Of a stretch of DNA of 64,000 bases, positions 55,015 through 64,000 are shown one piece after another. A program made the translations under genes and the position numbers. Under the pieces are notes generated by a model that saw only the letters and a list, made by a program, of their open reading frames with translations, was not told where the DNA came from and did no database searches. Numbering within the stretch: the first letter of the stretch is position 1; every line of letters starts with the position of its first letter. Source of the DNA: CALGLS01 sp047626155 (lineage in GTDB: Bacteria; Bacteroidota; Bacteroidia; Chitinophagales; Saprospiraceae); contig JBLHRR010000007.1 of NCBI GenBank assembly GCA_047626155.1, positions 19,659-83,658 on the forward strand. Direction: 5' to 3'.

Positions 55015-55095
55015 CTAAATAAGTCTGCTTTACCTTTTTGTTAAAAAAGACGGTGTTAATAACTAATGTATTAACACCCCAAATTCCAAGGACAG

Positions 55096-58000
55096 ATGTA
55101 TAGAATATTTACCTCTTTGGCGGCATTTTGTTGCTGCTTAGCGTTTGCTCAAACCTCAATCGCTCAAATTACTTTCTCCATTATTCCTACTCAACAACAA
55201 GCAAATGTTGAAGTCGGGGATACGGTAACCATCAACATGGATGTAGAAAATTTCTACGAAATTGCGAGTTATCAACTTACCGTAGGATGGGATGAGACGG
55301 CAATTAAATTTGAGTCCATTCACAACTTAAATAATATACCCGCACTTTCACTTGGAAATTTTGGTGCAGCACCTTCCGCTACGGATAATGGGTTCTTCAC
55401 TACCCTTTGGCCTGCTCCTGGTGGTGTTGTATTCTCCTTGTTTGATGGAGATACTACTATCTTCTCTTTCGATATGATCATATTGAATACAGCAGGACTA
55501 ACCACTCCGATTGAAATTTTGATGGCTCCACCAAATCCACCAACTCCTTTTGAAGTAATTGGTAATGATGAAAATGGAATGCTGGCTGATTTGACCGGCA
55601 GCTCCATTGCTAATAATGGTACAGCTACCGAACTGCCACCTGGAGGTACAGCTTGTGATTTTGCTGCTGGGTATGGCCAATCCCTAACATCAGGAAGTGG
55701 AGCAACTGGAGATGAAGTCTGCCTCACGGTTTCTGCCTGTGGCTTTACCGATATTGTAAGTACACAATACTCTATCAACTTCGATCCGGCCCTTGTTCAA
55801 TTTGCAAATACCGAAAATTATAATCTACCCGCCTTGAACGCGGGCTCATTCAATGGTAACAATACGGCTGGGTTTATCACCTTTTCCTGGCTTGATTCGC
55901 TGGGGACGGGAACTACCGTAGCAGACGAAACACCAATATATGATATTTGCTTCACTTTAATAGGTGCAGGTGGAAGTACGGATAACATTATTTTTACTAA
56001 TAGTCCACTTACTATTGAAATTACGGATGTCACCTCTATGGGCGCGCATATTGGTTTTGATAGTGAACCTGGTACTATAGAAATTACAGGAACCAGTAGC
56101 TCAGCCGTAACCGTAGTGGCTTCAGAAGTAGAAGGCCCGGTGGGAGGGGAAACCTGTATTCAAATTTCTGCACTAAATTGGGATTCTATTATTGCTGCGC
56201 AATACTCGATGCATTGGGATACTTCTATCATTCAATTTGCTTCTCTTGGCAATTTTAGTGGAGAACTCAGCGGTACTGATTTTAACGCGGCTCCTAACTT
56301 TACAGATGCCGGAACCTTAATTTTTGGCTACGCTGATGATATGGTGCCTAGTGACGGATCTACTGTTAATAATGGAGATGTCCTCTACGAAGTTTGCTTT
56401 GACATTGTCGGCGAAATTGGGGAAGAGTCGCCTTTTACTTTTGATGGCACACCTACTATAATAGAAGCAACACAAATCATTAATGGCGTTGATGAAACCG
56501 TTCCTTTACTTACACAAGATGGAAGTGCAACTGTTGTCTCTGGAGGAAATCCCGGTGAATTAGTATTAGACATTCAAGAAACGGAAGTTTGTCCTGGAGA
56601 GAATATATGTGTGGATGTTGTCGCTTCAAACTTTGAATTATATGGCTGGCAATTCACCGTAGATTATGATCCTGCGGTACTGGACTATACTGGCTTTGGC
56701 TCAGATGTTCCACAAATTTCTAGCGGATTGCAAATGAATGAAACGGCTGATGGTAACGTCTTATCTATTTGGGTTGGAAACGGAACGGAGAACATTGTTT
56801 TCCTAACGGATACCGTTATTTTCTACCTTTGTTTTGATGCAATTGGAATGAATTCAGAATCTTCTACTGTGGTATTTGACCAAAGCTCGACTATGGAATT
56901 TGGTGATCTTGATGGTTCCGTACCTGTCACTTTACTAGATGGTAATATAGAAATTACAGATTGTGGCACACCAACTCCAACCGCAGATATTACACATGTG
57001 GCTTGCTTTGGTGATGACACGGGAGCAATAAATATTAATAACTCCGCTCCTGGTTATACCTATTCTTGGATGACGGTTCCTAATGATCCTAATACAGAAG
57101 ACCAAACAGATCTGGTAGCTGGAACTTATAATGTTACCGTAACGGATACTAACACTGGTCTTACAGCTACTGCATCATTCATGGTAAACCAACCAACTGC
57201 TGCTTTGTCTTTAAGCCTTGCTAAAACAGATGCATTATGTGACAATGGAGTAAACGGTACCGCAACCACAACCGTAACAGGCGGAACAGTTGCTGGAACG
57301 TATACTTACCTATGGGATAATGATAATGAAACAACAGCAAGCATTTCCGGCCTTTCGGCTGGCGAAGTTTGTGTAACGGTTACTGATGACAATGGATGTA
57401 CAATAAATGACTGTATTACGATAGGAGAAGGTGATGCTATAGATATTTCTATAAATGTAAATAACTCTGCCTGTGATGTAAATACTGGAATACTTACCGC
57501 AACAGCAACAGGAGGGTCTGGTACTTATGATACTTACGTATGGAATACGACTCCGGTACAAACGACGGCAATGGTAACGGACCTTGCTCCAGGTAACTAT
57601 TGTGTTACCGTTACGGATAGCAACGGTTGTACCACTGACTCTTGTGCTATTGTTGAAACCTTGGATCCTCCAACCGGATCAACAACAATGACAGAAACGA
57701 CTTGTAGTACTACTGCTGATGGAAGCATAACCGTAAATGCGACAGGAGGTACAGGAACCTATTCTTACTTCTGGGCTCCTGGCGAAACGAATTCTACTTA
57801 TAGCCCAGTTCCTGCTGGATCATACAGTTGTACGGTTACAGATTTAGCCGGTTGTTCATCCGTAATAAGCGGGGAAGTAATGGCAGGGGCCGGAATCTCT
57901 GTATCAATTATAGACAGCGAAACAAGTTGTTCAAACACAAATGACGGAACATTAACTGCAATGACATCCAATGGATCAGGGAATTATACTTATGCTTGGT

Positions 58001-61000
58001 TTCCAAGCGGAAGTATTGATATGATAGCAACAGACTTAGAACCCGGTGCACACACGGTTACCGTGACAGATGCAAATGGTTGTTCAGATATAGAAACAGG
58101 AATGATAGCGGCTCCTTCTCCAGTTGAAGGCGATGCTTCTGTTACTTCAAATTATAATGGAGAAGACATCAGTTGTTTTGGTGGATCAGATGGAACGATT
58201 ACTGTCGATGCTCAAGGAGGTGCAGGAAATCATGGGTACCTATGGAGCAATGGTGCTGAAACCGCAGATGTAAGTGGTCTAGGTGCTGGTGAATATACTG
58301 TTACAATTACAGATGACAATGGTTGTACTGCTACGGCTTCCGTAACTTTAACGCAACCGGAGCCACTGACTCTTGTGCTGGCAGTAACAGATGAAATAAC
58401 AGGAGGAGATGGTAGTGTGACGAGTACAGTTGGAGGTGGAGAAGCACCTTATGAATATTTATGGACTCTAGGAGGAGCCACATCAGAAGATATCAACGGA
58501 TTGGTTGCAGGCGAGTATTGCCTCACCGTAACGGATCAAAACGATTGTACCATTTCAGCTTGCACTACAGTAAATGGCTTAAGTGCTTTAGAGGTATCTC
58601 TTCTTTCCATGACACCTGAATCTTGTTTCGGTGAGAACGATGGAGAACTTGAGGTAACACATAACGGAGATGCTCCTTATACTTATGTATGGGAAGGTAC
58701 AACTGATACTACCGTAAACCCAACAGGGCTTTCTGCCGGCACATACTCTGTAACAGTAACGGATGCTAACGGTACTTCCGGAGTTGAATCCGCACTTGTT
58801 GTAGGTGGTCCAAGTCAAGATATTACTTACACTGTAGATAAAATAAATGTAAATTGTAATGGTGACGCGACTGGAACTATTAGCTTAGACATCTCCGGAG
58901 GAAATGGTACCCCATATACGGTAGCCTGGAACTCAGGAGGTTCTGGAGTAATGATTACAGATTTGTCAGAAGGCAGTTATACTCCAACCATTACAGATAA
59001 CAATGGTTGTACAAAAGTGGGTACTCCAATAGAAATAACAGAACCAGCTTCAATGGCGATTACATTAGTCAGTACAGTTGATGCTGGCTGTAATGGTGAA
59101 CCAGAAGGGGCGATTGAGATCTCCGTTGCTGGTGGAACAGAGCCATATGACTATCAATGGTTTGATCCTTTGCCAATAGCAAATGTAAATAGTCCAAACT
59201 TGACGCTGCAGCCTGTCGGAGCGTATAGCGTAATTGTTACAGACTTTAATGGTTGTCAGGCTACTACAGGACAGATTACAATAGAGCTAGCGGGTAGCCC
59301 GGAAATAACAATAGTAAATCAAACTGATGTAACCTGTGCAGGCGACATGGACGCAGTTATTGACATCTTTGTTTCTGGAGGAAGTGGCAACTATAGCTAC
59401 AACTGGGATTCGGGAGCAACCACTCAAGATCTTTCCAATTTGCCAGGCGGTGTATATTCTGTAACCGTTACAGATACCGATAGTGGTTGTACAGATACCG
59501 CAGGTCCAATTACCATCTTAGAACCGACAATAATTGTATTATCAGAGAACTCCATTACGCCAGCTACGGTGGCAAATAATGATGGTGGAATTGTTATGAA
59601 CACACCAACAGGTGGAGTAGGAGGGTATACTTATGCATGGTCAGTAGGTGGTGCTATGACGCAAAACATTAGCGGATTAGCTGCAGGCACTTATACATTG
59701 ACGGTTACAGACATGAATGGTTGTACGGCAAGTATTGACGTAATAGTTCCGGGTACTTTTGCTATTTCAGCATTTGACATTACGGATGTCTCTTGCGCAG
59801 GTGCTGCAGATGGAGCAATTGACATCACTCTATTTGGAGGTGTGCTTTGCCCAGGGGCTGCAGATTTTGAATACATCTGGAACACCACACCAAGTGGAAC
59901 GATTTCACAAGACCTGACAAACTTAACAGAGGGAAATTACTGTGTTACAGTAACAGACTGTGACGGCTTGACGGCAACAGATTGTTATGATGTTGTTGGA
60001 CCGGGCTTATTACAGATTAATGATTTCAATGTTATAAATGAAACAGGAAACGGTTGTAACGGATCTATAGAAATTACGGTAGATGGTGGTACAGAACCAT
60101 ACAATTACTTATGGAGTAACGGACAAAATTCTCAGAACTTGACTATGCTATGTAAAGGAAATTATACGGTAACGATAGTAGATGCAAATGGCTGTATGTT
60201 GATTTCCCCTCCGATTGCGGTATTGCCAACACCGATGTCTGTTGTGAATACAACGGTCACTCCTACTCTTTGTTTCGGTGGTTCTACTGGTGGTCAAGCA
60301 TGTATTAGTGTCTTTGGCGGATGCGGACCTTATAATTTTACAATTAATGGTGGAATGATGCAATCCAGTACGAATGGACAGGGTGTGTGTTTTGATAACT
60401 TAGCTGCGGGTACTTATGTGTTGACCGTTAGTGATTCTGATGGATCAACGAATACGCCAAATATAGTAGAAACAATTGTTGTAACTGAACCAGACCCAAT
60501 TGTTGTAACCTTGACCAGTTCTAATCCTAATACAGGAGGAGCGGATTGTAATGGAACCATCAATATCAATGTAACAGGAGGTACTGTTTCCGGGTCATAT
60601 ATTTATGAATGGAGCCACGGACCAACTCCACCTAGTCAGGATGTAGATATGCTTTGTAATGCGAACAGTCCTTATAGTGTCACGGTAACTGATGACAATG
60701 GTTGCTTTACTGTTTTCGATAATATTATTATTAACGATGCTCCATTTATTACAGCAGATGTAAACAACATCAGTTGTTTTGATGACTGTGATGGATCTAT
60801 TGTGACTGCAGTAAGTTTTGGTATAGCACCCTATACCTATCTATGGACAGATTTGGAGATAAGCTTTGCGAGAGCTGACTTATGTCCAGGGGATTACAGC
60901 GTAACTGTCACGGATGCTATTGGTATTACAAGTGTAAAAACCTATACGGTTTTTGGTCCTACAACAGCTTTGATTGTAGGAACAGTTGATACAGAACTTG

Positions 61001-61923
61001 CACTTGGAGATACGCCAACTGGAAGTATTGACATTGACCCAACAGGTGGATGGGGAGGATATTCTTACCTGTGGAGCAATGGAGCAACGAGTGAAGATAT
61101 TGGCGGTCTGCTCGGAGATATGTTTTATACGGTTACCGTAACAGACATAGGTGGTTGTCAGGTAATTCATACCCAATTTGTTAACAAAATAGAAATTGTG
61201 ATTTCTTCCTCTGAAATAGAAGACGAAGATTGTTCGGGGTATGAAAATGGTTTCATTTGTATAGAAACAATGGGAGGCGTATTACCGCATAGTTATGCTT
61301 GGAATGTAGATGGGGTAGGTAATGAACCATGTATCTATGGAATCGGTGGGGGAACATTCATAGTGACGGTAACTGATGCGACAGGAAACTTATCAAGAGA
61401 GTTTGTATTCGAGATGTTAGGAAAAGAAAAAGTAACTGTTGATATCACGACCACAGCAGGTACTGCTATAGCTGTTGCTTCTGGAGGAACTCCTGATTAT
61501 ACCTATCAATGGAATGATGATGCAATGACTATTGGAGATACGCTTACAGCACCAACAGGAAAGTACCAAGTGGTAGTAACAGATGCAAATTTTTGCACGG
61601 TTTCGGGAGAGGCTATGATTACGGAAACCCTTGGAGGTGACTGTGCTGAAGTTAGAACCATTCTATCGCCAAACGGTGACAACTCTAACGAAACTTTCGA
61701 AATTTCATGTGCCCGATTGCTTTCCGTTGATTTGGAAATATTCAACCGTTGGGGACAGAAGGTATATGAAATGGTTGACTATGATAATGAATGGAGAGGT
61801 ACCGACAATGATGGAAATCCTTTACCAGGGGATGGCTACTTCTATATCCTTAAATTCACAGATCCAGAAGACGGTAGTGACCGTCAGGTGAAAGGTTACG
61901 TGACCATAATAAGAGAAGAGTAA
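55096..61923 (+). CDS. Giant T9SS-secreted surface protein with four cohesin-like domains and about 20 SprB repeats
   Basis: 2275 residues with a signal peptide ending near TSIAQ. Four cohesin-like domains come first (about 22-160, 187-330, 338-490 and 493-620); each shows a strand pair of the YxxxxxxDPAxxxF and VCFxxIG type. About 20 SprB repeats follow (about 640-2170), each with a PYxYxW strand and a GxYxVTVTDxNGC strand. The C-terminal ~90 residues are a type B T9SS sorting domain (ILSPNGDNSNETFEISC, LEIFNRWGQKVYEM, GYFYILKF). SprB relatives are mobile surface adhesins of gliding Bacteroidota. The next gene is a PorP/SprF protein, the usual partner for exporting such adhesins. Ligand unknown. 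Confidence 0.93.
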   Translation: MYRIFTSLAAFCCCLAFAQTSIAQITFSIIPTQQQANVEVGDTVTINMDVENFYEIASYQLTVGWDETAIKFESIHNLNNIPALSLGNFGAAPSATDNGFFTTLWPAPGGVVFSLFDGDTTIFSFDMIILNTAGLTTPIEILMAPPNPPTPFEVIGNDENGMLADLTGSSIANNGTATELPPGGTACDFAAGYGQSLTSGSGATGDEVCLTVSACGFTDIVSTQYSINFDPALVQFANTENYNLPALNAGSFNGNNTAGFITFSWLDSLGTGTTVADETPIYDICFTLIGAGGSTDNIIFTNSPLTIEITDVTSMGAHIGFDSEPGTIEITGTSSSAVTVVASEVEGPVGGETCIQISALNWDSIIAAQYSMHWDTSIIQFASLGNFSGELSGTDFNAAPNFTDAGTLIFGYADDMVPSDGSTVNNGDVLYEVCFDIVGEIGEESPFTFDGTPTIIEATQIINGVDETVPLLTQDGSATVVSGGNPGELVLDIQETEVCPGENICVDVVASNFELYGWQFTVDYDPAVLDYTGFGSDVPQISSGLQMNETADGNVLSIWVGNGTENIVFLTDTVIFYLCFDAIGMNSESSTVVFDQSSTMEFGDLDGSVPVTLLDGNIEITDCGTPTPTADITHVACFGDDTGAININNSAPGYTYSWMTVPNDPNTEDQTDLVAGTYNVTVTDTNTGLTATASFMVNQPTAALSLSLAKTDALCDNGVNGTATTTVTGGTVAGTYTYLWDNDNETTASISGLSAGEVCVTVTDDNGCTINDCITIGEGDAIDISINVNNSACDVNTGILTATATGGSGTYDTYVWNTTPVQTTAMVTDLAPGNYCVTVTDSNGCTTDSCAIVETLDPPTGSTTMTETTCSTTADGSITVNATGGTGTYSYFWAPGETNSTYSPVPAGSYSCTVTDLAGCSSVISGEVMAGAGISVSIIDSETSCSNTNDGTLTAMTSNGSGNYTYAWFPSGSIDMIATDLEPGAHTVTVTDANGCSDIETGMIAAPSPVEGDASVTSNYNGEDISCFGGSDGTITVDAQGGAGNHGYLWSNGAETADVSGLGAGEYTVTITDDNGCTATASVTLTQPEPLTLVLAVTDEITGGDGSVTSTVGGGEAPYEYLWTLGGATSEDINGLVAGEYCLTVTDQNDCTISACTTVNGLSALEVSLLSMTPESCFGENDGELEVTHNGDAPYTYVWEGTTDTTVNPTGLSAGTYSVTVTDANGTSGVESALVVGGPSQDITYTVDKINVNCNGDATGTISLDISGGNGTPYTVAWNSGGSGVMITDLSEGSYTPTITDNNGCTKVGTPIEITEPASMAITLVSTVDAGCNGEPEGAIEISVAGGTEPYDYQWFDPLPIANVNSPNLTLQPVGAYSVIVTDFNGCQATTGQITIELAGSPEITIVNQTDVTCAGDMDAVIDIFVSGGSGNYSYNWDSGATTQDLSNLPGGVYSVTVTDTDSGCTDTAGPITILEPTIIVLSENSITPATVANNDGGIVMNTPTGGVGGYTYAWSVGGAMTQNISGLAAGTYTLTVTDMNGCTASIDVIVPGTFAISAFDITDVSCAGAADGAIDITLFGGVLCPGAADFEYIWNTTPSGTISQDLTNLTEGNYCVTVTDCDGLTATDCYDVVGPGLLQINDFNVINETGNGCNGSIEITVDGGTEPYNYLWSNGQNSQNLTMLCKGNYTVTIVDANGCMLISPPIAVLPTPMSVVNTTVTPTLCFGGSTGGQACISVFGGCGPYNFTINGGMMQSSTNGQGVCFDNLAAGTYVLTVSDSDGSTNTPNIVETIVVTEPDPIVVTLTSSNPNTGGADCNGTININVTGGTVSGSYIYEWSHGPTPPSQDVDMLCNANSPYSVTVTDDNGCFTVFDNIIINDAPFITADVNNISCFDDCDGSIVTAVSFGIAPYTYLWTDLEISFARADLCPGDYSVTVTDAIGITSVKTYTVFGPTTALIVGTVDTELALGDTPTGSIDIDPTGGWGGYSYLWSNGATSEDIGGLLGDMFYTVTVTDIGGCQVIHTQFVNKIEIVISSSEIEDEDCSGYENGFICIETMGGVLPHSYAWNVDGVGNEPCIYGIGGGTFIVTVTDATGNLSREFVFEMLGKEKVTVDITTTAGTAIAVASGGTPDYTYQWNDDAMTIGDTLTAPTGKYQVVVTDANFCTVSGEAMITETLGGDCAEVRTILSPNGDNSNETFEISCARLLSVDLEIFNRWGQKVYEMVDYDNEWRGTDNDGNPLPGDGYFYILKFTDPEDGSDRQVKGYVTIIREE

Positions 61924-61925
61924 GT

Positions 61926-61985
61926 TAACTTAAACGGTTAACCTAAAAATTAACTTCTCACTAACGCATTGTTAGGGGAGTTAAC
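61926..61985 (+). repeat. GTTAAC-rich palindromic repeat, family 4, between the giant gene and porP/sprF
   Basis: AGTTAACTTAAACGGTTAAC is followed by TTAACTTCTCACTAACGC, and a CTAAC-GCATT-GTTAG hairpin with flanking AACTT/AGTTAA pairing. It aligns with the inverted copy at 35868-35912 and the copy after porP/sprF. Confidence 0.65.
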
Positions 61986-62045
61986 TGGCTTTAAAATATT
62001 CAAGAAATAACAATAATTTCCCGGAAACGATTTAATTCTAAAGAA

Positions 62046-62975
62046 ATGAAAAATATATTTACACTCTTACTCCTTGTTGGGATGATACAAATGGCAGAAG
62101 CGCAAGACGAAGCTGTCTTTACCCACCATGCTTTCAATCCTACGCTGGTGAATCCGGCCGCTGCTGGTTTCGATGCCAGTGAGCATAATTTGTTCCTCAA
62201 TTTCCGTTCTGCCTTTTCTGGTTTTGCTGGAGCGCCGAAGAACTATGCACTGAGCTATAATGGCCCTGTGCTAAAGCAAATTGGTTTGGGTGCTATGATT
62301 TATTCAGAAAGTATAGCAGGTATTACCCATTATCGGGCACAGCTTTCTTATGCTTTTAATTATTCCATTGAGGATGTAAAAGTAGCTTTAGGTTTATCTA
62401 CAGAAATGCACCGAATGCGTATTGATAATGATGAGTTGAACAATCCATTGAACGATCCCGACGAAGTGTTACAAGATATGATCGATGGTAAAAGAGCTTT
62501 TGATGCAACGGCTGGTGTCTATGCGGGTTATAAAGATAAAATTTATGTTGGTGCCTCTTTTCCAAGTTTGGTACGAAGTGATTTGGATGACATCGCAGGT
62601 AAAAAAGAGGGTGTTTTTTCCACCTTCGTTTTTCTAGCGGGTGGTTGTTTCGATGTGAACGATTATAAAGTAAAAATACAGCCACAAATTTTGATAAAGA
62701 AGGTAAGAACCTTAGATTTACAGACAGATATTAACCTGATTGCCTCTTTCCTAAAAGAACAGCTAATAACAGGTGTCAGCTATCGAACAGGTACCGGTAA
62801 TTCTGCAGGTATTATGTTGGGTACAAAATATAGCAACCTCCGTTTTATTTATTCTTACGATGTATACCTCAATGATTTCCAACAATACAATGGCGGATCT
62901 CATGAAGTCACTGTGAACTTTGAGTTCGGGACTGGTGATGGTAAATTCGATCGATCTAAAAAATATAGAAAATAG
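62046..62975 (+). CDS. PorP/SprF-family type IX secretion-associated membrane protein
   Basis: 309 residues, signal peptide ending MAEAQ. The start of the mature part, NPTLVNPAAAGFDASEHNLFLNFRSAFSGFAGAPKNY, is the PorP/SprF hallmark, and the rest alternates barrel strands such as GLGAMIYSESIAGITHYRAQLSYAF and FIYSYDVYLNDF. SprF-type proteins sit in the outer membrane and are required for secretion or anchoring of the SprB-type protein encoded next to them. It directly follows the giant SprB-repeat gene (122 bases apart), which fits that pairing. Confidence 0.94.
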   Translation: MKNIFTLLLLVGMIQMAEAQDEAVFTHHAFNPTLVNPAAAGFDASEHNLFLNFRSAFSGFAGAPKNYALSYNGPVLKQIGLGAMIYSESIAGITHYRAQLSYAFNYSIEDVKVALGLSTEMHRMRIDNDELNNPLNDPDEVLQDMIDGKRAFDATAGVYAGYKDKIYVGASFPSLVRSDLDDIAGKKEGVFSTFVFLAGGCFDVNDYKVKIQPQILIKKVRTLDLQTDINLIASFLKEQLITGVSYRTGTGNSAGIMLGTKYSNLRFIYSYDVYLNDFQQYNGGSHEVTVNFEFGTGDGKFDRSKKYRK

Positions 62976-63070
62976 ATTAACGTTAACCTAAACTGTTAAC
63001 TTTAACTTCGCTATAACGCGAGGGTGGGAAGTTAACAGTTAAAGTTAATTGTTAACAGTTTAAAATATTA
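62976..63070 (+). repeat. GTTAAC-rich palindromic repeat, family 4, after porP/sprF
   Basis: TTAACGTTAACCTAAACTGTTAAC, given here only by its key words GTTAACCTAAAC and TTAACTTC, shares order and sequence with 61926-61985. AAACTGTTAAC near its start pairs with GTTAACAGTTT near its end, with inner AACTTC/GAAGTT pairing. Confidence 0.65.
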
Positions 63071-63101
63071 AAGAAGTCCTTAACAATTGGTTTTTGGGAT
63101 G

Positions 63102-63140
63102 GCCTCTTCTCGACAAAGTCGGGAGGGGGCTTCTCTTTTG
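63102..63140 (+). terminator. Intrinsic terminator after porP/sprF
   Basis: GCCTCTTCTCGAC (63102-63114) pairs with GTCGGGAGGGGGC (63118-63130), using several G-U pairs, around an AAA loop, followed by a T-rich tract. It closes the giant gene plus porP/sprF unit. Confidence 0.75.
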
Positions 63141-63459
63141 TGGTCATCAATAATAATGGCCCCGGTACAAATGGCCAGGCCGAGGTAACAACTGTTATCG
63201 TTCTTGTTTATAATCGTATAGCAGTTACGTATTAAAAAGGCTATATTTAGATTATTAGACTTGTTTCTGTTTAATTATAGGGTGAATGCTCGCTTTTATG
63301 GCGTTTTTTGTATGCCAAAGTAAAGTCAAGCGAAAGTGTATATATTGTTATATTGATTTTCAATGGTTTACCAATGATTTTTGACTTCCATGAAACACAT
63401 AACGTACTGATTAACAGTAAACTAAAAAAGTAACAGGTCTGTTTGTAATTTGAACGATT

Positions 63460-64000
63460 ATGGCAAAATTTCAAAATAAATACCGGATAGAATCAGCGCG
63501 AAAGCCAGAATGGGATTATCGCAATCCAGGGCAATATTTTATTACGATCTGCACCCATGAGCGGGAACATTTTTTTTGGGGATGTTCCAATGGGAAGATG
63601 ACGCTGTCAACGGCGGGTGCAATTGTGCAAGGGTTTTGGTTTGAAATTCCAAAACATTTCGCGCACGTTCGTTTAGGCGAATTTGTGGTGATGCCTAATC
63701 ATGTTCATGGGGTTTTGATTTTGTCGGAAATGGTGGGTGACGTGGGGACGAACCGTGATGCAGAAAACGATAACGATAAACGCCAATCCCCCGGTTTTTA
63801 CAAAAACATCACCCCAAAATCAGGATCAATATCCACAATCATAGGGTCGTTCAAATCAATCTGTACCAAACATATTCGAAAAACGTTCCCCGATTTGAAT
63901 TTCAAATGGCAGGAACGATTCCATGACCATATCATTAGAAATGAATCATCCTACACCAGGATCAGCAATTACATCATAAATAATCCATCAAAATGGAAAG
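63460..64000 (+). CDS. RAYT-type (IS200-like Y1) transposase, cut by the window edge
   Basis: An open frame from ATG 63460 runs 180 residues to the window end without a stop. NPGQYFITICTHEREHFFWG, EFVVMPNHVHGVLIL with the metal-binding His81-x-His83 and a catalytic Tyr in ISNYIINNPSKW (Tyr171) mark it as a REP-associated tyrosine transposase. These HUH enzymes cut single-stranded DNA at hairpins and are linked to REP palindromes. It follows a 320-base stretch with no gene after the porP/sprF terminator. No flanking IS200 ends were identified, which fits a domesticated RAYT. The C-terminus is not visible. Confidence 0.88.
   Translation, partial: MAKFQNKYRIESARKPEWDYRNPGQYFITICTHEREHFFWGCSNGKMTLSTAGAIVQGFWFEIPKHFAHVRLGEFVVMPNHVHGVLILSEMVGDVGTNRDAENDNDKRQSPGFYKNITPKSGSISTIIGSFKSICTKHIRKTFPDLNFKWQERFHDHIIRNESSYTRISNYIINNPSKWK

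Larger units (their letters stand above)
53625..55095. other. Long intergenic region upstream of the 2275-residue surface-protein gene
   Basis: About 1.47 kb. It holds a 22-bp inverted repeat (53653-53722), a long perfect terminator-like hairpin (53845-53886), a -7 box TATCTTTG (53967-53974), a 9-bp hairpin (54640-54663) and the third family-1 element (54893-55014). A 65-76 residue open frame at about 54272-54502 has a hydrophobic middle and a basic tail but no recognised family; it is listed as rejected. The rest shows nothing recognisable. Confidence 0.6.

Noticed and set aside
1..64000. CRISPR arrays, rRNA and tRNA genes.
   Set aside because: No regularly spaced identical repeats, no rRNA-like stretches and no tRNA cloverleaf with a T-loop were recognised by eye; a dedicated tRNA scan could still change this.

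Overview
The window looks like chromosome of a low-GC member of the Bacteroidota, most likely a Saprospiria/Saprospiraceae-type organism. The evidence is: several surface proteins with type IX secretion system (T9SS) sorting domains of type A and type B, two giant SprB-repeat proteins that also carry cohesin-like domains, a PorP/SprF partner gene, SpII lipoproteins, and Bacteroidota-type -7 promoter boxes (TAnnTTTG) ahead of many genes. No rRNA, tRNA, CRISPR array or prophage was recognised.

Layout. 1-2.1 kb: cytochrome bd oxidase (cydA, start of cydB) and a small zinc-ribbon protein. 2.4-9.7 kb: tail-less SSB, a convergent 1367-residue SprB-repeat adhesin, hutI, and a thioredoxin-SPOR fusion. 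10.4-14.3 kb: the lipid/translation cluster fabH-efp-accB-accC. 14.4-25.5 kb: an MsbA-type ABC exporter, a T9SS cargo protein, prs, rplY, a nitrilase-family amidase, an NlpC/P60 lipoprotein, adk, obg and a kinase-RapZ fusion. 25.5-32.8 kb: a hypothetical gene, trpG/pabA, cvpA, pnuC, a cytochrome c lipoprotein and a tandem pair of ASST-like T9SS cargo proteins. 32.3-41.4 kb: an M14 carboxypeptidase, exported proteins of unknown role, and a Gfo/Idh dehydrogenase-lipoprotein-sugar transferase run that looks like envelope polysaccharide work. 41.6-44.7 kb: a TerB-like protein and feoAB ferrous iron uptake. 45.2-53.6 kb: an FadH-type reductase, an LpxL-type acyltransferase, a GH92 alpha-mannosidase next to a glycosylasparaginase (a plausible N-glycan scavenging pair) and an orphan NarL-type regulator. 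53.6-63 kb: a 1.5-kb non-coding stretch, a 2275-residue cohesin/SprB-repeat T9SS protein and its PorP/SprF partner. 63.46 kb to the end: a RAYT-type (IS200-like Y1) transposase cut by the window edge.

The least explained material is non-coding. (1) A ~120-bp element occurs three times (16.3, 37.1 and 54.9 kb). Its outer 9-bp stem keeps pairing through compensatory changes, and its wobble pairs fit only the + strand, so it behaves like a structured RNA or a palindromic mobile element. (2) A second interspersed repeat occurs at 17.6 kb and, inverted, at 44.7 kb, where it holds a ~75-bp insert with a perfect palindrome. (3) REP-like hairpins lie between convergent genes at 28.2 and 47.3 kb. (4) A GTTAAC-rich palindromic repeat flanks porP/sprF on both sides and recurs inverted at 35.9 kb. 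(5) A tandem duplicated leader precedes pnuC. The terminal RAYT gene is a candidate mobiliser for some of these palindromes, but the sequence alone does not prove that link.
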